Shown: piece after piece, positions 8,391 through 16,085 of the stretch | Layout: each line of letters starts with the position of its first letter | Numbering within the stretch: position 1 is the stretch's first letter | Source: Treponema sp. JC4 | GTDB taxonomy: Bacteria > Spirochaetota > Spirochaetia > Treponematales > Treponemataceae | NCBI RefSeq assembly: GCF_000260795.1 | Contig: NZ_AJGU01000003.1 | Coordinates: forward strand, 62,001 to 126,000 | Direction of reading: 5' to 3' | DNA length: 64,000 nucleotides | Made by a program: the position numbers and the translations under genes | Notes under the pieces: model-generated | Told to the model about the DNA's origin: nothing | Database searches by the model: none | What the model saw: the letters and a program-made list of their open reading frames with translations, nothing else

Positions 8391-8855
8391 ATGAACGAAA
8401 AGGAATTTAAAGCACAACTTCGTGAAGCCGGAGCACCGGAAGAAGCGATTGCAAAAATTGACTTTGCAAAAATTGAAGGCATTGTAGATGGGGCAGAAAG
8501 TCTTGAAGGTCTTTGCAAAACTATGAAAGAAGCCTTCCCTGCCTTTGATGAGACAGAATTCAAAAAAGCCATTGCTCAGAACGCAAAAAACAACGATGAG
8601 GTAGAAGACATTTCTGAAGAAGCCCTCGAAGCAGTTGCAGGCGGCAGCGTAGGAAGCTGGATGAAAAAGAATAAGGAATATGTTATCGGAGCAGCCCTTC
8701 TCGGGGTCGCTGTTGGAGTAGGTATCGGAATGTACTGCAAGGGAAGAAGTACTGCACTGGCAAAAGGAAGACAAGAAGGCTTAGAACGTGGACAATACCT
8801 GGCTGAAGGAGAAGCAAAATTAGCTGCTAAATACAAAGAACAATATATGGAATAA
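8391..8855 (+). CDS. Double-glycine leader peptide, class A
   Basis: This 154-residue precursor has an 85-residue leader with the class A pattern (MNEKEFK, KIDFAKIE, FPAFDETEFKKA) ending EALEAVAGG. The 69-residue core opens SVGSWMKKNKEYV, has a helix of Gly, Val and Ala (GAALLGVAVGVGIGM) and a charged helical tail ending KEQYME. It is the first gene of a two-gene operon, followed after 40 nt by a class B precursor. Such A then B pairing recurs in the cluster and recalls two-peptide bacteriocins, but activity cannot be read from sequence. Confidence 0.86.
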   Translation: MNEKEFKAQLREAGAPEEAIAKIDFAKIEGIVDGAESLEGLCKTMKEAFPAFDETEFKKAIAQNAKNNDEVEDISEEALEAVAGGSVGSWMKKNKEYVIGAALLGVAVGVGIGMYCKGRSTALAKGRQEGLERGQYLAEGEAKLAAKYKEQYME

Positions 8856-8895
8856 ACCAGGAAGAATTTCACCAGAAATATAAAGGAGTAGCTTT

Positions 8896-9339
8896 ATGGA
8901 AAACAAGATTAACGAATTGATACAATCATCTAACAGCCCTGAAGAGGCATTCAAGAAGATTTGCGAGGCTTATCCAAAAATCAGCATGGAAGACCTGAAA
9001 AATCAATTTGAAATTGAAGTTAAAAAGGCAGAGGAAAATTTTTCAAAGTCTGCAGATTCTGAGGAAGTTGAAAATCTTTCAGACAATGATTTGGAATCCG
9101 TTGCTGGCGGCAGTTTCGGAAGCTGGATGAAAAAGAACTGGCCTATTGTTGCCGGAGCAACAGCGATAGTCGTATTGGGCGTAGGCGGATATCTTTTGGG
9201 CCGCAATACTGATCAAAATGAAGTTTACCAAAAAGGTATTGACGAAGGACTCGAATCAGGTCTGAAACAAGCAGGTTTAGCAAATCCTGAAGGCAAGAAA
9301 CTAATACAAAAGGCACTAGATGCGAAGGTCCTGTTTTAA
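8896..9339 (+). CDS. Double-glycine leader peptide, class B
   Basis: This is a 147-residue precursor. The short class B leader (72 residues) contains SSNSPEEAFKKICEAYPKIS and ends NLSDNDLESVAGG. The 75-residue core starts SFGSWMKKNWPIV, followed by a hydrophobic helix and a polar tail. AAAGGAG lies 9 nt before the ATG. An intrinsic terminator follows directly, closing this two-gene operon. Confidence 0.85.
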   Translation: MENKINELIQSSNSPEEAFKKICEAYPKISMEDLKNQFEIEVKKAEENFSKSADSEEVENLSDNDLESVAGGSFGSWMKKNWPIVAGATAIVVLGVGGYLLGRNTDQNEVYQKGIDEGLESGLKQAGLANPEGKKLIQKALDAKVLF

Positions 9340-9348
9340 TAAAAACAG

Positions 9349-9381
9349 AAAGAGATGAGCAAAAACTCATCTCTTTTTTTT
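9349..9381 (+). terminator. Intrinsic terminator
   Basis: AAAGAGATGAG and CTCATCTCTTT form an 11-bp stem around a short loop, followed by a T run. The T run merges into the -35 element of the next shared-motif promoter (9379), a compact operon boundary. Confidence 0.85.
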
Positions 9382-9410
9382 AGCCATTAATCTTTGAGCG
9401 GAGTATAAAT
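9379..9410 (+). promoter_or_regulatory. Shared-motif promoter (copy 5)
   Basis: TTTAGCC, 14 nt, GGAGTATAAAT, then ATAAGTAAAG. It drives the pair 9442-10316. Confidence 0.8.
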
Positions 9411-9441
9411 ATAAGTAAAGCAAAGATTCAGGAGGCAAATT

Positions 9442-9903
9442 ATGAACGAGCAGAAAATTAAAGAAGAATTAATTGCTGCAGGCGCAACAGAAGATATGTT
9501 TGAAAAGATTGATTTTGCAAAATTCGAAGAAATCTTTGACAATGCCAGCAGTATTGACGATTTATGTAGAAAAATGAAAGCTGCTTTTCCTGATTTTGAC
9601 GAAGATAATTTCAGAACGACAATTCAGGCTCAGACTGCAGACAGCGAAAAAATTGAAGAACTTTCTGATGACAGTCTTGAAGGGGTTGCAGGAGGCAGTG
9701 CTGGCAGCTGGCTCAATAAAAACAAGGACTGGATTATTCCTGTAGGATTAATCCTTGCTGCAGGTGCAGCTTATATGGTTACTAAATACGTTAATTATAG
9801 AAAAGAGGCAAACTGGACGGCAGAAAAACTCAGACCTAAATTGGTAGAGACAAATAAAATACAACCATCTGCAGCACAAATAAACACGGAGGCAAAGGTA
9901 TGA
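9442..9903 (+). CDS. Double-glycine leader peptide, class A (recent duplicate)
   Basis: This 153-residue precursor has an 85-residue leader ending LEGVAGG and a 68-residue core opening SAGSWLNKNKDWI, with one hydrophobic helix and a basic tail. Its ribosome site and first 30 or so codons are nearly identical at the nucleotide level to those of 10406, indicating recent duplication, while the two C-terminal tails differ. Its stop codon overlaps the next start (ATGA), and its last codons contain the GGAGG for that gene, so translation is coupled. Confidence 0.86.
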   Translation: MNEQKIKEELIAAGATEDMFEKIDFAKFEEIFDNASSIDDLCRKMKAAFPDFDEDNFRTTIQAQTADSEKIEELSDDSLEGVAGGSAGSWLNKNKDWIIPVGLILAAGAAYMVTKYVNYRKEANWTAEKLRPKLVETNKIQPSAAQINTEAKV

Positions 9904-10316
9904 ACGAAAAAGAATTTAAAGAACAACTGATTACCACAGGCATAAAAGAAGAACAGATTGCCAACCTTGATTTTTCAAAAATCGAAAAGATCTTTGATAG
10001 CTCGCAGAACATAGACGAAATATGCAAAAACATAAAGGGAAACTTTCCAAACTTTGATGAAACAGGCTTCAGACAGATAATTTCAGAGCAGACAAAAGAA
10101 AGCGAAAATACCGAATACCTTTCTGAGGACGCTCTTGAAGAAGTTGCCGGTGGAAGCGTAACTTCCTGGATGCACAGAAATAAGGACTGGGTTATCGCAG
10201 CAACCGCACTTGCAACAATAGGAGCATGCTATATGTTCAACAAATATCTGGAAAAAAAGAGTGCCGCTAATATGAGGGGCGAAAAGTTAAATGCTCTTAG
10301 TGAAAATTATAATTAG
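9900..10316 (+). CDS. Double-glycine leader peptide, class A
   Basis: This is a 138-residue precursor. The leader (85 residues) ends EDALEEVAGG. The 53-residue core is among the shortest of the set; it starts SVTSWMHRNKDWV, contains an Ala-rich helix with one Cys, and ends in a short Lys/Asn tail. It overlaps the upstream gene by 4 nt. No terminator is obvious before the next shared-motif promoter. Confidence 0.84.
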   Translation: MNEKEFKEQLITTGIKEEQIANLDFSKIEKIFDSSQNIDEICKNIKGNFPNFDETGFRQIISEQTKESENTEYLSEDALEEVAGGSVTSWMHRNKDWVIAATALATIGACYMFNKYLEKKSAANMRGEKLNALSENYN

Positions 10317-10342
10317 CAATGCCAGGCTTGTCCCGGTAATAT

Positions 10343-10374
10343 TTTAGCCATTTCTCCCTTAGCGGAGTATAAAT
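10343..10374 (+). promoter_or_regulatory. Shared-motif promoter (copy 6)
   Basis: TTTAGCC, 14 nt, GGAGTATAAAT, then AAGTGTAAAG. It drives three precursors, 10406-11733. Confidence 0.8.
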
Positions 10375-10405
10375 AAGTGTAAAGCAAAGATTCAGGAGGC
10401 AAATT

Positions 10406-10846
10406 ATGAACGAGCAGAAAATTAAAGAAGAATTGATTGCCGCAGGCGCAACAGAAGATATGTTTGAAAAGATTGATTTTGCAAAATTCGGAGAAATCTT
10501 TGACAATGCAGGCAGCATTGATGAACTTTGCAGAAATATGAAAACTGCTTATCCTGATTTTGATGAAGCAGGCTTCAGACAGTCAGTTCAGGAACAGGCT
10601 GCAGAAAGCGAAAAAATCGAAGATCTTTCAGATGAAAGTCTTGAAGCTGTAGCAGGTGGCAGCGTAAGCAGCTGGCTCGACCGCAACAAGGACTGGCTGA
10701 TTCCTTTAGGATTAATGGCAACCATTGGAGTCACTTATTTTGTAAAGAAAAAACTTGATACCAGAAGTGACCGAAAATGGGCTGCAAAGAAGCAGAAACA
10801 GAATTTGAAAATCTTTGATGTAAAAAACGGTGATGTTCTTATATAA
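10406..10846 (+). CDS. Double-glycine leader peptide, class A (recent duplicate)
   Basis: This 146-residue precursor has an 85-residue leader ending DESLEAVAGG and a 61-residue core opening SVSSWLDRNKDWL, with a hydrophobic helix and a strongly basic tail (KKKLDTRSDRKWAAKKQKQ). The leader matches that of 9442 at all but a few of its first 50 positions; the core tails do not match. This conserved-leader, variable-core pattern suggests tail shuffling or fast core divergence. Confidence 0.86.
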   Translation: MNEQKIKEELIAAGATEDMFEKIDFAKFGEIFDNAGSIDELCRNMKTAYPDFDEAGFRQSVQEQAAESEKIEDLSDESLEAVAGGSVSSWLDRNKDWLIPLGLMATIGVTYFVKKKLDTRSDRKWAAKKQKQNLKIFDVKNGDVLI

Positions 10847-10876
10847 AGCAGACATAATAATTAAGGAGGCAATAAT

Positions 10877-11293
10877 ATGAATAAGATGGAACTTAAAAAC
10901 GATCTTCTTGCTGCAGGAGTAACAGAAGAAGCTCTTACAAAACTTAATCTTTCAAAAATTGAAGAAATTATAAGCGCTGCAAATAACCTTGATGAAATCT
11001 GTACAAAAATGAAGGAAGCATATCCTGATTTCAATGAGACAGAATTCAAAAAAAGCATTGCAGAAACAGCAAAGAATTCTGAAACCACTCAGGATCTTTC
11101 TGATGAAGCCCTTGAAGAGGTTGCAGGTGGAAGTGCCGGCAGCTGGCTTAAAAAGAACTATGAAACCATTTGCAGGGTTGCAGTTCTTGCAGGTATACTC
11201 GGTTTTACATATGTCGGTGGTAAGTATGTTGGTAATATTATTTCCAAAAAGATTTCTCAGAAGCAGTATCAAAACGCACTGTTTAACAAGTAA
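10877..11293 (+). CDS. Double-glycine leader peptide, class A
   Basis: This is a 138-residue precursor. The leader (85 residues) ends DEALEEVAGG. The 53-residue core starts SAGSWLKKNYETI, then has a hydrophobic helix rich in Val, Gly and Ile and a basic C-terminus. It lies 30 nt after the preceding precursor and has GGAGG before the ATG. It is the middle gene of the 10406-11733 operon. Confidence 0.85.
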   Translation: MNKMELKNDLLAAGVTEEALTKLNLSKIEEIISAANNLDEICTKMKEAYPDFNETEFKKSIAETAKNSETTQDLSDEALEEVAGGSAGSWLKKNYETICRVAVLAGILGFTYVGGKYVGNIISKKISQKQYQNALFNK

Positions 11294-11331
11294 TTTTTTG
11301 ACTTAAGAGAAAGGATAAAGGAGGAAGAACT

Positions 11332-11733
11332 ATGGAAAAACTAGATGAAAAACTCAAGAAAGAAATAGAAGCAATTGTTGCAACAGCAAACAGCCCGGAA
11401 GAAGCTATTAAAAAGATTTCACAGGCATATCCTTCAATAAGCGAGGAAGAGCTTCAGAAGAATTACGAAGCAGAAAAGAAAAAGGCTGAAGAAGAATTCA
11501 AAAATCTGTCGAATTCAGAGGCTGTAGAAAATCTTTCTGACGAAGCCCTGGAAGAAGTTGCCGGAGGAAACTTTGGCAGCTGGGTAAAGAAAAACTGGCC
11601 TTATCTGGTTATGGGTGCTGCCGTCATTGGTTTTTCTGCCGGAATTATTCGTAAAACCTGCATTGGCCGTCCAAATACAGCTTTAAATGCATCTGGAGAA
11701 ACACACCTTACATCGGCTAGTTTGGATCTCTAA
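11332..11733 (+). CDS. Double-glycine leader peptide, class B
   Basis: This 133-residue precursor is the shortest of the family. The class B leader (79 residues) is very rich in Lys and Glu (EAEKKKAEEEFKNL), contains NSPEEAIKKI and YPSIS, and ends EALEEVAGG. The 54-residue core opens NFGSWVKKNWPYL and has a hydrophobic helix with one Cys. An intrinsic terminator follows, closing the operon. Class B members tend to come last or after class A members. Confidence 0.84.
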   Translation: MEKLDEKLKKEIEAIVATANSPEEAIKKISQAYPSISEEELQKNYEAEKKKAEEEFKNLSNSEAVENLSDEALEEVAGGNFGSWVKKNWPYLVMGAAVIGFSAGIIRKTCIGRPNTALNASGETHLTSASLDL

Positions 11734-11763
11734 CTGGTTTAAAATCTGATACTTAACTGCTAT

Positions 11764-11792
11764 TGCCGGGTAAAATCCCCGGCATTTTTTTT
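11764..11792 (+). terminator. Intrinsic terminator
   Basis: TGCCGGG and CCCGGCA pair around a 7-nt loop, followed by eight T residues that run into the next promoter. Confidence 0.87.
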
Positions 11793-11821
11793 AGCCATTT
11801 ATCGCTAAGCGGAGTATAAAT
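11790..11821 (+). promoter_or_regulatory. Shared-motif promoter (copy 7)
   Basis: TTTAGCC, 14 nt, GGAGTATAAAT, then AAGAGTAAG. It drives the last plus-strand pair, 11856-12953. Confidence 0.8.
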
Positions 11822-11855
11822 AAGAGTAAGACAAATACATTAGGAGGTAAATAAA

Positions 11856-12383
11856 ATGACAGAAATGGAATACAAGAAAGAGTTACTGGAACTCGGTTTA
11901 ACAGAAGAACAGATTTCAAAAATTGACTTTGATAAAGTTAATACCATAATAAATCAGGCAAAAAACATGGACGAACTTTGCGAACTTCTGATTAAAAATT
12001 ACCCTGATTTTAATGTAGCAGCCTTCAAAAAAGCCGTAAAAGAAGCTGAAGCTGCAAACAATAAATCTTCTGATGAAATCGAAAATCTTTCAGATGAAAG
12101 TCTTGAAGCTGTAGCCGGAGGAAGCGTAGGCAGCTGGCTTAAAGAGAACGGTCTGAGCACTTTAATGATGGTTGGAATTGTTGGCGCAACTATTGGTTCA
12201 ATGTATCTTATTGATAAAATGATGGCACCTAAAACTGCCGCTACTGGAGCTGCCAATGCAGGAGCAGAGGGCGAAAACCTGCTTAATAACTCTGTTGCCA
12301 GCCAGGAATCTGTAATGCCAAAGGTTGAAGCACCTAAAGTACGTTCAAAATCATTTTCAATTTCCAGATCAGCCGGCTTATAA
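11856..12383 (+). CDS. Double-glycine leader peptide, class A
   Basis: This is a 175-residue precursor. The leader (89 residues, MTEMEYKKELLELG) is closest to that of the minus-strand gene at 5146 and ends DESLEAVAGG. The 86-residue core starts SVGSWLKENGLST, has a hydrophobic helix rich in Met, Val and Gly, and a long Ala/Pro/Ser tail ending in SFSISRSAGL. AGGAGG lies upstream. It is followed after 18 nt by a class C precursor. Confidence 0.85.
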   Translation: MTEMEYKKELLELGLTEEQISKIDFDKVNTIINQAKNMDELCELLIKNYPDFNVAAFKKAVKEAEAANNKSSDEIENLSDESLEAVAGGSVGSWLKENGLSTLMMVGIVGATIGSMYLIDKMMAPKTAATGAANAGAEGENLLNNSVASQESVMPKVEAPKVRSKSFSISRSAGL

Positions 12384-12401
12384 CGGGAGTGTGTAGTTAT
12401 T

Positions 12402-12953
12402 ATGAGTAAACCAGAATTTACAGTTGAAGTAAACTGTACAGACGAAGCACTTGCAGAAAGATACAATGAACTTGCAGGCAAAATGGCAGACGACAAGGAT
12501 TTTACAGACAGACTTAAGGAATGTAAATCTGAAGAAGCTGTCTATGAGTTATATAAAGAAAAGGGCTATACAGACTTGCCTTATGAAGAATTCTTAAAGC
12601 AGCTTAGTTCAGACCTTCAAAAACTGCACAGCCAGATGGATGAGTTCGACCTTACAGAAGAAGAACTTGAAGGCGTTTCTGGTGGTTTTAATGCCTTCAG
12701 ATTTGCAACTACAGTTGTAAGCTGTATTCCTATTGCAGGCCCAATTATTGCCGGAGTAGCAAAATCTGTAAAAGCAGGAATTGACGGCAAAGGCGCAGAA
12801 GGAGTAACCCTTGAAATGGCAAAAGCTACAGGTTTATCCCTTGTAGATGCAATTGTAATGATTTCAGGCTCATCATTGAAAGGTAAAGGCAAGTGGGGCT
12901 TAATGCTTGGTTCTGCCGCAATGAAAGCCGGACTCAACGAAGCCGAAATCTAA
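12402..12953 (+). CDS. Nif11-type double-glycine precursor, class C
   Basis: This is a 183-residue precursor. The leader (95 residues) has a recognisable Nif11-like unit (DKDFTDRLKECKSEEAVYEL) and ends EEELEGVSGG, with VSGG instead of VAGG. The 88-residue core is hydrophobic and Gly-rich (SCIPIAGPIIAGVAKSVKAG), then a second hydrophobic stretch and KGKGKWGLM. It lacks SxGSW and pairs by core pattern with the 7004 precursor. It ends the plus-strand cluster at a bidirectional terminator. Confidence 0.82.
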   Translation: MSKPEFTVEVNCTDEALAERYNELAGKMADDKDFTDRLKECKSEEAVYELYKEKGYTDLPYEEFLKQLSSDLQKLHSQMDEFDLTEEELEGVSGGFNAFRFATTVVSCIPIAGPIIAGVAKSVKAGIDGKGAEGVTLEMAKATGLSLVDAIVMISGSSLKGKGKWGLMLGSAAMKAGLNEAEI

Positions 12954-12969
12954 GTTCCCCTGCCCTACA

Positions 12970-13000
12970 AAAAAAACTCGCCCAGACAGGCGAGTTTTTT
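12970..13000. terminator. Bidirectional intrinsic terminator
   Basis: ACTCGCC (12976-12982) pairs with GGCGAGT (12989-12995), with an A run on the left and a T run on the right. It can stop the plus-strand precursor operon and the convergent minus-strand lipoprotein operon. Confidence 0.88.
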
Positions 13001-13031
13001 ATTTTTAAGACCCTTCTAATAGTTCTCCATT

Positions 13032-14513
13032 CTAATCGTTTTCATCAACATAAAAAATACCCAAATTGAATTCAACACCATTCTTATCAAGAACAGGGTA
13101 CTGTTTAGGCATGTCATCATCATTTGGCTTTATAGGGGCAATATTCTTTTCCCAGTATTCTTTGGTGCCATTGTAGGTTGCAGAGTCTTTTAACTTGTAG
13201 GAAGAAAAAATGAAGAAGAACATACTTACTTTCGAAAGTGTGCTTGGATAATATACCTTATCCATTGGTCCACACCAGCCAAAACAGCCGTCTTCAAGAG
13301 TTTCTACACCTTCCGGTATAATTAATTGTGGAAGTGCTTCACACTGTGCAAAGGCCATATAAGGAATAACCTTCAATGTAGATGGAAGTGTTAATTTCTT
13401 AAGTGTCTTACACTTTCTGAAAGCTTCCTCCCCTATTTGGGTTACGCCTTCAGGAATTTTTACATTAGTAAGACTAGAACAGTTCATAAAGGCTCTTTTA
13501 CCAATAGAAGTTAATTTAGAAGGAAGCTGAAGCTGCAGGTTAGTACAATCCCTGAATACCTCATTAGCTATTTTAGTAACACTTTCAGGTAATATTACCA
13601 TTGTAAGCTTTTCGGCACCTCTAAAGCTTCTGTAATAAAGCGTCTCAAGAGAAGTCCAATCACGCATATCCAGTATCACACTTTTACTCTTGAGTTTGCT
13701 TAATAAACTCAGATTTACAGACTTCTCATCACTTTTTTCTGTATCTATGTCTGCGTCTTCATCATCTCTCTCAAAAGTAATTCTCGTATCTCTTTCCTTT
13801 ATAGTTACAGCGCCTGCTTCTCCTACTGCCGGTGCAATACCTTCTGTAGTTTTTGCAGAATTATCTACAATTACAAAAGCTCTGCTTTGATTTTCATCAT
13901 TAAACCAGTCAGCATCTTTTGAGTTCAGAAAGGTCAAAAAATTACCCCAGGAACCTCTAAAATCGTCATAATAACTGTAAAGAGTAATATTTTCTTCGAT
14001 AGGAGTATTAAAATCAAATTCTTTTTTGTAGTACTTATTGGTGTACCATTTTATTGAACGATCCAATTTAGGTACACTGGCCTTTCCCTTATAAGGAACT
14101 TCCTGAGAAGCAACAGTATTCTCAGGCTGCCCTTCTATAACAAATTTTACAGTATGAGGGAATTCGTCTTTTATCCACTGTGCATATACGGAAATCCTTG
14201 AATATACAGGTTCTCTATCCTGGAATTTAAGGTCATTGCCATCAACATACCATCCGACAAAACGATAATATCTGCGGGTAGGATGCTCTGGTAAATAGTC
14301 TGTACAAGCCTGCCCATAAGGAACCTTTACAACCTTCTGTCTTATCTCCAGGTCATCATCATCAATCCAGGCACCTTCATTGTCTCTGCACATAAAAACA
14401 ACTTCAACATACCTGGCCGGTTCATCCGGGCTGTCCTGCTTACAGCCCGCAAGACAGGTTAGAAGAGTAGCAAATACAAGAGTTATTATAAAAATCTTAA
14501 ATTTATCTCTCAT
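13032..14513 (-). CDS. LRR lipoprotein with Listeria-Bacteroides repeats (paralogue 4)
   Basis: This is a 493-residue lipoprotein with signal peptide and lipobox LAGC (Cys24). It has two Listeria-Bacteroides-type beta repeats (about residues 32-115 and 120-190, each ending in YAQW or YSYYDD-like turns), an Asp/Glu-rich linker, and BspA-type (LRR_5) leucine-rich repeats from about residue 300 with the recurring pattern AFxxCxxLxxxxxPxxVxxI. Such proteins sit on the surface or periplasmic face and bind proteins or glycans. It is the last gene of the operon opened by three double-glycine precursors. Its N-terminus (CKQDSPDEPA) is nearly the same as in the next two genes, so they are duplicates. 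Confidence 0.83.
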   Translation of the reverse strand: MRDKFKIFIITLVFATLLTCLAGCKQDSPDEPARYVEVVFMCRDNEGAWIDDDDLEIRQKVVKVPYGQACTDYLPEHPTRRYYRFVGWYVDGNDLKFQDREPVYSRISVYAQWIKDEFPHTVKFVIEGQPENTVASQEVPYKGKASVPKLDRSIKWYTNKYYKKEFDFNTPIEENITLYSYYDDFRGSWGNFLTFLNSKDADWFNDENQSRAFVIVDNSAKTTEGIAPAVGEAGAVTIKERDTRITFERDDEDADIDTEKSDEKSVNLSLLSKLKSKSVILDMRDWTSLETLYYRSFRGAEKLTMVILPESVTKIANEVFRDCTNLQLQLPSKLTSIGKRAFMNCSSLTNVKIPEGVTQIGEEAFRKCKTLKKLTLPSTLKVIPYMAFAQCEALPQLIIPEGVETLEDGCFGWCGPMDKVYYPSTLSKVSMFFFIFSSYKLKDSATYNGTKEYWEKNIAPIKPNDDDMPKQYPVLDKNGVEFNLGIFYVDEND

Positions 14514-14528
14514 AAGGCACCCCCAGGT

Positions 14529-16046
14529 CTAAGGAATAAGAGGTTCTGGTATGCGTTTCCAGCCATCAAAAATCAGGTGTGACTGAAAATCAAGTTTAGC
14601 CGAATCAACGAAAGTATCATTTTTAATTTCAAGGTAACGGTTTCTCAACCAGTCACATTTGTAAATTTTTTCCCAATCTTGAAAACTGCCATTATATTTT
14701 TTCTTATCACATGAACATTTCCAGAAGGTATACTCGTCTATTTTTTCAAGTGATTCTGGAAGCTCTATCTTGTCCAGTTTTCCAAGGCAGGCAAAGCTAC
14801 CATTCTCGACAGTTTTAACACCTTCCGGCACAATGACCTCTTTAAGCCCTTCACAGCCCATAAAGGCAAGCTGACATATTTTTTCCACATTTCCAGTCAG
14901 ATTTACTTTTGGAATTGACTTACAGTCTCTGAATGTCTGAGCTGCAATTTCTTTAACGCCTTCAGGAATTGAAATCTCGTTCTCAATTGAATAACAGTTT
15001 TTAAAGGCTGCTTCGCCAATCTCTGTTACCCCAGAAGGAATTTTAAATTCGCAAAGGTTATTGCAATCTAAAAAGGCTTCCTTTCCTATTCTTGTTATAG
15101 AAGAAGATAAAGGAAGATAAAGCTTATAAGGTGATGTAAAGCCTGCAAAAGAGTTATCAGAAAATTCATTAAGATTTGGCATGTTGCGTAAATTAAAGTA
15201 TACTTTCTTAGACTTTAACTTACTAAGTATACTTAATTTCTGCTCTATTGTATTACCAGTTTGAATTTCCTGAATAGCCTTGTCAAAATCTGTGTCTTCG
15301 ACATCTTCTAATGAAAGATATTTTATTTCAAACACATTTACGTCTTTGCTTAAGCTTGCAAGCTTCTCTGTACTTGTTGCCTGGTCATCTTTAATTATAA
15401 AGCCGCGGACAGTTGTATCATTGAACCATTTCTCATCCCTTTCAACCAGGAAGAAAATAAAGTCATCCCAGGTGCCGTGATAATCTGCCCAAAGGCCATA
15501 CAGGGTGAGGTCTTTCCCAAGCTCCTGACTTGTATCATATTCCATTGTAAAGTCTTTATCCTCGTACCATACTACATCACAATCGGTTCTAGATAATTTA
15601 GGCAGAACTGTTTGAACGGACTCCCTAGGTTCTACTGTTTTAGGAGGTCCCATATCCTCGCCTTCCATAATAAACGTAACTTCATGCTCAAATTCAAACG
15701 GCGTCCACCTTGCATAGAGGGTAATAGATTTATAAAGCGGCTCGTTAGAATTAAAACGAATATCATTATCTTTATCATCCCGGCTTTCAAACCAGCCGAG
15801 ATATTTGTAATGTTGCCAATAAGGAGGCCACTTTGGTGTATATTCCCTCAAGGGCTCACCATAAGGAATTTCTATAACCTTAATTTTTGGTAACTTCATG
15901 TCGTCAAGCCATACTCCGCCATTACAGTCAAGGGTGACCTGAATAGTCTTAGCATCTTCCTCCGGGCTGTCCTGTTTACAGCCGGCAAGGGGCAATAAAA
16001 TACATAAGGCAAGAGCTGATATTAATAAATTGAATTCTTTTCTCAT
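14529..16046 (-). CDS. LRR lipoprotein with Listeria-Bacteroides repeats (paralogue 3)
   Basis: This is a 505-residue lipoprotein, signal peptide ending LAGC (Cys23), with two Listeria-Bacteroides repeats and then LRR_5 repeats from about residue 300. The LRR part is almost the same as in the neighbour at 16086 (for example FLDCNNLCEFKIPS, CQLAFMGCEGL), with matching nucleotide sequence over long stretches, so this is a recent tandem duplication. The C-terminal 50 residues differ. Spacing of 15 and 39 nt to the neighbours and good ribosome sites support one operon. Confidence 0.84.
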   Translation of the reverse strand: MRKEFNLLISALALCILLPLAGCKQDSPEEDAKTIQVTLDCNGGVWLDDMKLPKIKVIEIPYGEPLREYTPKWPPYWQHYKYLGWFESRDDKDNDIRFNSNEPLYKSITLYARWTPFEFEHEVTFIMEGEDMGPPKTVEPRESVQTVLPKLSRTDCDVVWYEDKDFTMEYDTSQELGKDLTLYGLWADYHGTWDDFIFFLVERDEKWFNDTTVRGFIIKDDQATSTEKLASLSKDVNVFEIKYLSLEDVEDTDFDKAIQEIQTGNTIEQKLSILSKLKSKKVYFNLRNMPNLNEFSDNSFAGFTSPYKLYLPLSSSITRIGKEAFLDCNNLCEFKIPSGVTEIGEAAFKNCYSIENEISIPEGVKEIAAQTFRDCKSIPKVNLTGNVEKICQLAFMGCEGLKEVIVPEGVKTVENGSFACLGKLDKIELPESLEKIDEYTFWKCSCDKKKYNGSFQDWEKIYKCDWLRNRYLEIKNDTFVDSAKLDFQSHLIFDGWKRIPEPLIP

Positions 16047-16085
16047 ACGCCGCTCCTTTATACAATGTGATAGCCTTCTATCCTT

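Noticed and set aside
5843-11821. Regularly repeated elements that might be a CRISPR array
   Set aside because: The copies are promoters 0.5-2 kb apart with genes between them; spacing and context do not fit CRISPR.
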